Assembly (NCBI GenBank): GCA_023245115.1
Contig: JAHFKX010000009.1
Span: forward strand, 1-16,284
Reading direction: 5' to 3'
Length of the DNA: 16,284 bases
Source: Candidatus Woesearchaeota archaeon
GTDB taxonomy: Archaea; Nanobdellota; Nanobdellia; UBA10117
Shown here: one piece after another, positions 1 through 5,284 of the stretch
How the letters are laid out: each line of letters starts with the position of its first letter
Numbering within the stretch: the stretch's first letter is position 1
The notes under the pieces: model-generated
Seen by the model: only the letters and a program-made list of their open reading frames with translations
Database searches by the model: none
Told to the model about the DNA's origin: nothing
Position numbers and translations under genes: made by a program

Positions 1-200
1 GGGCTAGCGAGCGAGCAAGGGACGGCGCAACAGTAATTTTGTATAATGCAGTGTTTTCTAATGGCAAGAAATTGCATTTTGATTTGGACGCGCTGGTGCA
101 ATTGGCAACCAGTTTGGTAAAAAAAGAAGTGCCAGAAAATTTAATAGACAGGATATTAGCAGAAGGCGAAGAACACATAGAATTCTGTGGAGGTGGATAG
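1..200 (+). CDS. 3' end of an unidentified protein gene (partial)
   Basis: The frame beginning at base 3 is open for 65 codons and closes with TAG at 198-200; the gene starts outside the window. The visible tail is mixed in character: a beta-like hydrophobic stretch (VILYNAVF), a helix rich in Leu and Lys, then an acidic end finishing HIEFCGGG. I recognise no family. The codons resemble those of neighbouring genes. It lies just upstream of the tRNA-Cys promoter, and its stop codon touches the putative BRE of that promoter, so it probably belongs to a separate upstream unit. That it is a real gene is inferred from open frame and composition only. Confidence 0.55.
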   Translation, partial: ASERARDGATVILYNAVFSNGKKLHFDLDALVQLATSLVKKEVPENLIDRILAEGEEHIEFCGGG

Positions 201-214
201 GAAACATATTTAAG
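201..214 (+). promoter_or_regulatory. Putative BRE/TATA box for tRNA-Cys
   Basis: ATATTTAAG at 206-214 is centred about 29 nt before the first base of the tRNA, the usual distance of an archaeal TATA box from the transcription start. The purine-rich GAAAC just before it could serve as BRE. This is the only clear promoter between the upstream gene and cysS, so it may drive the whole tRNA-to-cysS unit. Confidence 0.6.
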
Positions 215-238
215 CCTTAATTAAATGATAAAAGTTAA

Positions 239-463
239 GCGGGGTTGGCGGATCCGTTACGCGGCCGCCTGCAGGTACAGCCCCTTTCGTCCAGAGAAAA
301 CCGAAGGTTTTCTTGGCCAAGGAAACGTGTATCGTTTCGTCTGGTCGCAAAAGAAAGGTGCTCTACGAAACCGCCAAAGAAAGGCGGTGTGATCGTTGAT
401 CGCACAAAACGTTTCGTAGGCAGTTAGCGGCAGAGAAGGGTGCAACTCCCTTACCCCGCTCCA
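239..463 (+). tRNA. tRNA-Cys(GCA), interrupted by a 151-nt intron
   Basis: The exons are 239-274 and 426-463. They fold into a 74-nt tRNA. The acceptor stem pairs 239-245 with 453-459 (7 bp, perfect). A 3-bp D stem pairs GCG 248-250 with CGC 260-262. The anticodon stem GCCGC 264-268 pairs with GCGGC 427-431. The anticodon loop is C-T-GCA-G-A, with anticodon GCA at 271-273. The variable loop is AGAG. The T stem AAGGG 436-440 pairs with CCCTT 448-452. The discriminator is T460, the usual base for tRNA-Cys, and CCA is encoded at 461-463. The intron sits at the canonical 37/38 position. Odd points: the T loop is TGCAACT rather than TTCRANY, and the D loop lacks a clear GG pair. The next ATG lies 10 nt after CCA, so the tRNA is probably co-transcribed with the genes leading to cysS. 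Confidence 0.9.
275..425 (+). other. Long structured tRNA intron with bulge-helix-bulge junction
   Basis: The exon-intron junction forms a BHB. CTGC 269-272 pairs with GCAG 420-423 as the 4-bp central helix. A273-G274-G275 is one bulge, cut after 274; T424-T425-A426 is the other, cut after 425. These are the positions expected for the archaeal splicing endonuclease. The intron itself folds into two closed domains. Domain 1 pairs 279-288 with 353-362 (9 of 10 bp) and encloses hairpins at 295-313 (8 bp, GAA loop) and 315-346 (inner stem GAAACG/CGTTTC). Domain 2 pairs CTACGAAA 363-370 with TTTCGTAG 412-419 (8 bp, perfect) and encloses hairpins at 371-387 (CCGCC/GGCGG) and 387-405. I see no endonuclease reading frame and no convincing C/D box pair. 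Confidence 0.85.
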
Positions 464-473
464 TAATTAAAAA

Positions 474-1082
474 ATGAAACTATTGCTGACTTCAGAAGGA
501 TTAACAACGGGAAAAATTAGGAGGGCGTTTCTATCTTTGTTGAGCAAGCCCGTTCAAAAAAATAAAGTTTTGATAGTGCACACTGCTAAATTAAGAAAGC
601 ATTTTGGCTATGTGCGCAGTATTAAGAAAACATTGCTAAGATTAGGAATACGCAAAGAAAATATATTAGATGTAAACATTACTAAGAAGGTTAATGCTAA
701 AAATTACACTGGCTTTGATATTTTCTATTCGTGCGGCGGAAATACGTTTTATATTTTGGATAGGCTGAGAAAAACTGGCTTTGACAAATTTATAAAAAAG
801 TTTGTTAAGAATAATAAGTTATACGTTGGTGTTAGTGCAGGCAGCTATATAATTTGCCCAACTATCGAAGCTGCAACGTGGAAGCACGCAGATAACAACA
901 TAATTGGATTGAAAGAGTTAACTGCTCTTAATCTTGTTCCGTTTATAGTTACCGCGCATTATGCCGCCAAATTTAAAAAGATCATAGACGAGGCTGAAGC
1001 TAATACGACATACAAAGTTAAGAGATTAACAAATAGGCAAGCACTTATAATATCAAATGGCAAGGTAAGGAAAATAACTTGA
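474..1082 (+). CDS. Peptidase family S51 (dipeptidase E-like) protein
   Basis: This 202-aa protein resembles the S51 family, cytosolic serine peptidases with a class-I glutamine-amidotransferase-like fold. Known members cleave Asp-X dipeptides or cyanophycin-derived peptides. The nucleophile elbow GVSAGS (Ser121) and the strand-turn CGGNTF (residues 87-92) are clear. His162 in TAHY and Asp140 are candidates for the rest of the active site, by analogy with E. coli PepE Ser120, Asp135 and His157. The length is close to the family norm (about 220-230 aa), slightly short. The start ATG lies 10 nt after the tRNA-Cys CCA end, with no SD and no TATA box at leaderless distance, so it is probably translated from the transcript that carries the tRNA. 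The exact substrate cannot be told. Confidence 0.8.
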   Translation: MKLLLTSEGLTTGKIRRAFLSLLSKPVQKNKVLIVHTAKLRKHFGYVRSIKKTLLRLGIRKENILDVNITKKVNAKNYTGFDIFYSCGGNTFYILDRLRKTGFDKFIKKFVKNNKLYVGVSAGSYIICPTIEAATWKHADNNIIGLKELTALNLVPFIVTAHYAAKFKKIIDEAEANTTYKVKRLTNRQALIISNGKVRKIT

Positions 1083-1087
1083 TCGAA

Positions 1088-1555
1088 ATGGCAGACGAAA
1101 AAGAAATTACAGAATTTTTATTAGTGGCAAAAAAGGAAAGTTATGCCTACGAGAACGCCAAGGAAGCAAACCCATTTCCAAAATTAAAACTCATAAAACA
1201 CGAGTCTGGCAATTGGCGTTATGTTGACCAATATGTTGGTGGCGAGCCATTTCAAGGCTTAGAAATTGTTTGGTTCAAAGATGTTCCGGTTTGGGCGATG
1301 ACTTATCGCGGAGATTACAAAGGCAAGCAAGATTATAAATTATTTTTACAATTCCTTAAGGCTGCCTTGCGCGCGATGCCACAAGACGCGCCGTATCGCG
1401 GCCCGAAAGAATTTGAGTCAGCAGATTTTCCTAGCTGGAAGTACGAAAATAAGTGGAGTGGTAGAGTAAAAGAATTTAAGGGTAAAGAAAAAATATTGTT
1501 TAATAATAAGAAAGTTTATGAAACAAAATATCAGGGTGGTTTAATTGGAGAATAA
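1088..1555 (+). CDS. DUF5680 family protein
   Basis: This 155-aa soluble protein matches the DUF5680 pattern as I remember it: an N-terminal FLLVAKKESYAYE segment, YVGGEPFQGLEIVW, PVWAMTYRG, FLKAALRAMPQ followed by PYRGP, and a C-terminal end KVYETKYQGGLIGE. In bacteria this domain is often fused to a helix-turn-helix regulator; here it stands alone. Its function is unknown. I chose ATG at 1088, which leaves 5 nt after the peptidase stop. A TTG at 1079 would overlap that stop by 4 nt and add three residues. Its stop TAA directly abuts the cysS ATG, so it is almost certainly in the same operon. No zinc-binding or transmembrane features are visible. Confidence 0.8.
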   Translation: MADEKEITEFLLVAKKESYAYENAKEANPFPKLKLIKHESGNWRYVDQYVGGEPFQGLEIVWFKDVPVWAMTYRGDYKGKQDYKLFLQFLKAALRAMPQDAPYRGPKEFESADFPSWKYENKWSGRVKEFKGKEKILFNNKKVYETKYQGGLIGE

Positions 1556-2947
1556 ATGGCCCTCGTAATTTACGACACGCTGTCCAGAAAGAAAAAGAAA
1601 TTTACTACGCTAGATAAAAATAAAGTAAAGATGTTTGTATGCGGGCCAACCGTTTATGACTCTGCGCACATTGGCCACGCCAGGCAATATGTGACATTTG
1701 ATGTGGTTGCCCGCTATCTGAGATGGAAAGGCTACAAATTATTTTACCTGCAAAATATCACAGACATAGATGACAAGATAATTAATCGGGCAAATGAAAA
1801 TAAGGAAGAGCCGACAAATCTCGCAAAACGATTTGAAAAAGCCTATTTGGAAGATATGCAAGCCCTCAATGTTACTGCAGTTGACAAATACGCGCGCGCC
1901 TCTGACCACATCAAAGAAATTATTAATCAAATTCAAAGGCTGATAAAAAAAGGATTCGCTTATCAGATTGACGATGGAATTTATTTTGACATTTCAAAAT
2001 TCAAGGATTACGGAAAATTATCAAGACAAAATCCGGAAGACTTGCAGAAACATAGAATAGAACCAAACCCGCAGAAAAGGAATCAGGGCGACTTCTCGCT
2101 GTGGAAGAAGCACAAGGAGGGCGAGCCGTTTTGGTCCTCGCCTTTTGGGTCTGGCAGGCCTGGCTGGCACATCGAAGACACAGCAATTACAGAAAAGTAT
2201 TTCGGCCCGCAGTACGACATCCACGGCGGCGGCATAGATTTGATATTCCCGCACCACGAATGTGAAATTGCCCAAATAGAAGCAGTCTCCGGGAAAAGGC
2301 CGCTCGTAAATTACTGGATGCACAACGAGTTCCTGATGGTAAACAGCGAAAAGATGTCCAAGTCATTAGGAAACTTTGTAACAATCCGCGATGCGCTGAA
2401 GAATTACAAGCCACAAATCCTAAGATTATTTTTTGCGGCAACACATTACAAGCAGCCGATTAATTATGCGGAAGAGAATTTGAAGAACACGAGCGTAGTT
2501 TATGATAAATTTGTTAGTTTTATGTTAAAGTTGCAAGATGTAACCACAAAAACAGGCAGTAAGGTTGATGCCGCAGTTGCAAAAATAAAAAAAGATTTTG
2601 AAACGGCGATGGACGATGACTTTAACATTGCCGGCGCGTTGGCAGCAATCTTTGGATTTATGTCTGAGATAAATAAACTAATCGATGCAAATAAACTTCC
2701 GTCTTCCGCCGCAAAAAAAGTTTATGCGCAGATGATTAACTTTGATTCTGTTCTCGGATTAAATCTAAACGCGGTTAAAGAAGAAAAACTTCCGGCAGAC
2801 ATAATGAAATTAATCAAAGAGCGCGAAGCAGCAAGAAAGAGAAAAGAGTGGAAAACCTCGGACAGGATTCGCGCAGAGTTAAAGGCAAAAGGAATTATTG
2901 TAGAAGATTTGTCTAGTGGCGGGACGAGATGGAAGAAAGTTAGTTAA
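1556..2947 (+). CDS. cysS: Cysteine--tRNA ligase
   Basis: This 463-aa class I synthetase attaches cysteine to tRNA-Cys using ATP. Length agrees with E. coli CysRS (461). The Rossmann core opens with CGPTVYD (Cys29) and HIGH at residues 38-41. The second signature KMSKS is at 266-270. A helical DALR-like domain and a C-terminal anticodon-binding part with the motif WKTSDRIRAELKAKGI complete it. In E. coli four residues hold a zinc that recognises the substrate thiol: Cys28, Cys209, His234 and Glu238. Here Cys29, His233 and Glu237 are kept, but the Cys209 position (GWHIE-C in E. coli) is Asp208, and a new Cys236 appears in HHECE. An SD-like GGAG lies 5 nt before the ATG. The tRNA-Cys gene lies 1.1 kb upstream on the same strand in the same tight cluster. 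The 3' end overlaps the convergent Nudix gene by 8 bp. Confidence 0.96.
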   Translation: MALVIYDTLSRKKKKFTTLDKNKVKMFVCGPTVYDSAHIGHARQYVTFDVVARYLRWKGYKLFYLQNITDIDDKIINRANENKEEPTNLAKRFEKAYLEDMQALNVTAVDKYARASDHIKEIINQIQRLIKKGFAYQIDDGIYFDISKFKDYGKLSRQNPEDLQKHRIEPNPQKRNQGDFSLWKKHKEGEPFWSSPFGSGRPGWHIEDTAITEKYFGPQYDIHGGGIDLIFPHHECEIAQIEAVSGKRPLVNYWMHNEFLMVNSEKMSKSLGNFVTIRDALKNYKPQILRLFFAATHYKQPINYAEENLKNTSVVYDKFVSFMLKLQDVTTKTGSKVDAAVAKIKKDFETAMDDDFNIAGALAAIFGFMSEINKLIDANKLPSSAAKKVYAQMINFDSVLGLNLNAVKEEKLPADIMKLIKEREAARKRKEWKTSDRIRAELKAKGIIVEDLSSGGTRWKKVS

Positions 2948-3362
2948 GAGTTTTTAGAAAATCTAAAATTTCCGGAGCAATTGATGTCGTAAAATATTTT
3001 TGCACTTCCGAAGGTTTAATCCACTTTATTTCAACAAACTTATCGCCGATTTTTCCTCTCCCGTCAACTAATTTGCAAAGATAATAAATTGAAAGGAATT
3101 CTTTTTTCTCAGGATATGTTTTTGCAAAAATGATTTCGTTGACATCTACTTTCAAACCAGTTTTCTTTTTAATTTCTAGTTTTAGATAGTGTTCTAGTTC
3201 TTCTTCATACGCTGGCCTGCCGCCGGGAAAGCACCAAGAGAGTTCCGTTATGTGCGGATCGTTTACTCTTTTGCCGATTAAAATTTTCTTTGTTTTTAGA
3301 TTGTAAATTATTCCTAGCACATTTACTAAAAATACGCCCCGATCGAAATTTGTCCAATCCAT
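2940..3362 (-). CDS. Nudix-fold protein with a degenerate Nudix box
   Basis: This 140-aa protein has the size and layout of a small Nudix protein: a strand (NVLGIIYN), a KRV loop, then WCFPGGRP leading to a helix. The consensus Gx5Ex7REUxEExGU aligns from Gly48. Gly48, Glu54, Glu63, Ile64, Gly69 and Leu70 fit. The Arg is Leu62, and the two metal-binding Glu (MutT Glu56/Glu57) are Lys66 and Lys67. Active Nudix enzymes hydrolyse nucleoside diphosphates linked to other groups. With these changes, hydrolysis is doubtful and a binding or altered role is possible. Codons read through cleanly, so this is not a frameshift artefact. It is convergent with cysS. CTTATAAAAG at 3391-3382 on this strand is centred about 25 nt before the ATG. 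Confidence 0.8.
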   Translation of the reverse strand: MDWTNFDRGVFLVNVLGIIYNLKTKKILIGKRVNDPHITELSWCFPGGRPAYEEELEHYLKLEIKKKTGLKVDVNEIIFAKTYPEKKEFLSIYYLCKLVDGRGKIGDKFVEIKWIKPSEVQKYFTTSIAPEILDFLKTLN

Positions 3363-3381
3363 ACAAATATCACTGGTAAAA

Positions 3382-3391
3382 CTTTTATAAG
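3382..3391 (-). promoter_or_regulatory. TATA box for the Nudix gene
   Basis: Read on the minus strand this is CTTATAAAAG, centred about 25 nt upstream of the Nudix ATG at 3362. That spacing fits a leaderless transcript. Confidence 0.5.
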
Positions 3392-3410
3392 CCTTTGCAC
3401 CAAAAACTAA

Positions 3411-3435
3411 TTAAATATCAGTTGTAGTTACAACT
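3411..3435 (+). promoter_or_regulatory. TATA box plus 16-bp palindromic candidate operator
   Basis: TTAAATAT at 3411-3418 lies about 23 nt before the zinc-finger ATG at 3437. Directly after it, 3420-3435 reads AGTTGTA-GT-TACAACT, a perfect inverted repeat with 7-bp arms. It sits between the TATA box and the start codon, where a dimeric archaeal regulator would block RNA polymerase recruitment. The role as operator is inferred from symmetry and placement only. Confidence 0.5.
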
Positions 3436-3436
3436 C

Positions 3437-3589
3437 ATGAAAACCAGCGCATCACGTGTCAGTTTGTGCGTTTACTGCAACATGCCAGCCAGCAATAGTT
3501 GTCAGTTCTGCGGCGCAAGCGTTTGTGCAGCACATTTTAATAAGAGTCTTGGTGCTTGTATCTCGTGCATGCAAGGCAAGAAGATGTAA
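3437..3589 (+). CDS. 50-aa AN1-like zinc-finger protein
   Basis: The ATG at 3437 opens a 50-codon frame closed by TAA at 3587-3589. Seven Cys and one His form four pairs: Cys11-x2-Cys14, Cys22-x2-Cys25, Cys30-x2-His33 and Cys41-x2-Cys44. The spacing C-x2-C-x7-C-x2-C-x4-C-x2-H is close to the AN1-type zinc finger, except that AN1 ends H-x5-H-x-C while this ends with a CxxC pair. Such a set can hold two zinc ions in a treble-clef-like fold. Nothing outside the finger is present, so it probably works by binding a protein or nucleic-acid partner. It has its own promoter with a palindrome, and its stop codon is followed at once by the promoter of the next gene. A HIT/MYND-type finger is the alternative family. 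Confidence 0.7.
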   Translation: MKTSASRVSLCVYCNMPASNSCQFCGASVCAAHFNKSLGACISCMQGKKM

Positions 3590-3591
3590 GG

Positions 3592-3600
3592 TTTTTATAG
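3592..3600 (+). promoter_or_regulatory. TATA box for the Cys-rich secreted protein gene
   Basis: TTTTTATAG is centred about 25 nt before the ATG at 3621 and starts 3 nt after the zinc-finger stop codon. The spacing suggests a leaderless transcript. Confidence 0.5.
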
Positions 3601-3620
3601 CCAAGTAAACAATCTAACTG

Positions 3621-4058
3621 ATGGCCACAGGAAAATATTTAGCTGCAGTTATAATACTTATACTGGCAATAGCCAGTATTTCATTTTTCTTATCGAAGAC
3701 ACCGGAAGCTGCGCTGGACTGCAAATCGGGAGATTCAATCTGCCCGCAGGGTTGCTCGTACCAAGTTGATAACGATTGCCCGCGCACTGGGGCAGTTAGT
3801 TATGGCGCAGTCCATGGGTGCCTTACAAGCTCTGACTGCGTAATTGTCCAGCCAATTTGCGGGAACCCAGATTGTAATATTTTAGATGGTGTGTGTCAAG
3901 TAGGAAATTTTTGTGTGACTGCAATTAATAAAAATTACGCAAGCGCATGGAATAGTACAAATATTCGCTGTCTTGGCGTGGTGCCGAAATGCAATGCGCA
4001 ACAAAAAGTTAATATGTTTTGTTCAAGTGGTGAGTGTAGGGTGCAGGGAGTGATATAA
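3621..4058 (+). CDS. Membrane-anchored Cys-rich extracellular protein
   Basis: This 145-aa protein begins with a hydrophobic segment (residues about 6-25, AAVIILILAIASISFF) that acts as a signal anchor. It is followed by an ectodomain with 14 cysteines, an even number that suggests seven disulfide bonds. The first module, from Cys34 to about Cys53, has the spacing C..GD..C..GC.....D.DC. I associate this pattern with surface proteins of small-genome archaea. Later CxxxxxC groups (GCLTSSDC, CGNPDC, FCSSGEC) resemble disulfide knots. I cannot assign a function. The next gene, an MFS transporter, starts at the base right after its stop codon, so the two are probably translated from one mRNA and may work at the same membrane. 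Confidence 0.7.
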   Translation: MATGKYLAAVIILILAIASISFFLSKTPEAALDCKSGDSICPQGCSYQVDNDCPRTGAVSYGAVHGCLTSSDCVIVQPICGNPDCNILDGVCQVGNFCVTAINKNYASAWNSTNIRCLGVVPKCNAQQKVNMFCSSGECRVQGVI

Positions 4059-5273
4059 GTGGCGACACGCGCACGTTTTTTCGGCGAAATTTCGGCGTTT
4101 GGGCGCCTCTTCGAAATTTCGTTTGCAGCTTTTTTAGTTATTTTGGCGTTTGGAATTTTTGATTTCACAATTCCGTATTTTATTAATAACATTTCATCTA
4201 ATATGGCCGTCCTTGGCTTTACGGTTTCGTTAATATATATTGCCTCATTCGTTTTCGAAGTGCCGCTTGGCTTAGCAGTAGATAAATTTGGCCGAAGGAA
4301 TGTTTTATTTGCATCGCTTGGTGCGTTAAGCCTAATTGGCTTGGTCTATTTTTTTGTGCAAAATATCGTGCACCTCATGGCACTGGAGTTTCTGTTTGGC
4401 ATTATCGCGGTAGCGTTTTGGATACCAGCAGCTGTTCTCGTCAGGGATTACTCGCCGAAGAAAAAATTCGGGGAAGCGCAGGGCGTGTACCTTACATTTT
4501 CGCAACTTGGCTGGATTGCCGGCCCAGTAATCGCTGGCATTGTTGCGACTGTGTTTGCGCCAAAGCATAATTTTATTCTGTTTTCCGGATTTATTTTTTT
4601 GGCGTTGTTATATGGCTTAATAGTTTTGCGTAAGAAGAGAGTTAACATCAGGCCGAAGCAGGCAAAGGAGGAGCGCAGGATTGCCAGATTATTTGCACTT
4701 AAAACATCGTTCAAAGAATATTTGTTTATGCACAGACATGCATTGCCACTTTATTTCCTGTCCGTCTTTTTGAATATCTGGATAGGCGTAGAGTGGGTTT
4801 TCCTGCAAATTACATCCCAAAGAATTTTTGGTATTGGTGAAGAGGTAGTTGGTATAGTCTTAGGCGCGATGATGGCAGTAGAAGGCCTGCTTTATTTTAG
4901 CTCGGGCTATATAATGGATCGTGTTGGCCCGAAGTACATAATATTATCCGGATTTTTGCTGTTATTTTCGGCGTCATACTTTGCATTCCTGAGCATAAGC
5001 ACTCCGATGTTCGTATTTTTCATGCTATTATCTGCAGGCTCTGTTGCCTGGATTTACCCAGGTACTGAGGCCATAGCAACAGAAATAATACCCGTTAGAA
5101 AACGAGGTGAGATGACCGGTGTATTTGATTCTTCAAAAGATTTGGGGCTGATACTTGGCCCGTTAATCGGTGGTGCCATAGCGCAGGCCACGCACAGCCC
5201 GATGATGCCATTCCTTTACGTGGCAATAATCTCAGCAGCAGCAGTTTTTGTAAGCCTAAGATTGTGGAAATAA
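4059..5273 (+). CDS. Major facilitator superfamily transporter
   Basis: This 404-aa integral membrane protein has about 12 hydrophobic helices in two halves. They are separated by a basic cytoplasmic stretch (about residues 191-225, RKKRVNIRPKQAKEERR). MFS motif A lies between helices 2 and 3: Gly71-Leu-Ala-Val-Asp75-Lys-Phe-Gly78-Arg79-Arg80. A weaker copy, GYIMDRVGPKY, occupies the matching loop of the second half. The start is GTG at 4059, directly after the preceding TAA. The sequence GGAGTGAT at 4047-4054 is a good Shine-Dalgarno site 4 nt before it, so this gene is translated by re-initiation within a bicistronic mRNA. The substrate cannot be inferred; drug or sugar efflux are common for this subtype. 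Its end is 11 bp from the convergent tldE stop. Confidence 0.9.
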   Translation: MATRARFFGEISAFGRLFEISFAAFLVILAFGIFDFTIPYFINNISSNMAVLGFTVSLIYIASFVFEVPLGLAVDKFGRRNVLFASLGALSLIGLVYFFVQNIVHLMALEFLFGIIAVAFWIPAAVLVRDYSPKKKFGEAQGVYLTFSQLGWIAGPVIAGIVATVFAPKHNFILFSGFIFLALLYGLIVLRKKRVNIRPKQAKEERRIARLFALKTSFKEYLFMHRHALPLYFLSVFLNIWIGVEWVFLQITSQRIFGIGEEVVGIVLGAMMAVEGLLYFSSGYIMDRVGPKYIILSGFLLLFSASYFAFLSISTPMFVFFMLLSAGSVAWIYPGTEAIATEIIPVRKRGEMTGVFDSSKDLGLILGPLIGGAIAQATHSPMMPFLYVAIISAAAVFVSLRLWK

Positions 5274-5284
5274 TATAAAACAAC

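Noticed and set aside
275..425. A box C/D guide RNA inside the tRNA intron, as in haloarchaeal tRNA-Trp
   Set aside because: GTGATCG and TTGATCG near 389-402 resemble box C only loosely, they form a hairpin with each other, and no CTGA box D is present.
245..445. Open frames on both strands (about 60 aa) through the tRNA region
   Set aside because: They lie across the tRNA exons and the folded intron. Base pairing explains the sequence better than coding, and neither has a recognisable protein or start signal.
239..463. SRP RNA, RNase P RNA or tmRNA as the identity of this structured stretch
   Set aside because: The conserved cores of those RNAs are absent, while a complete tRNA-Cys with BHB splice junction accounts for both ends and the anticodon.
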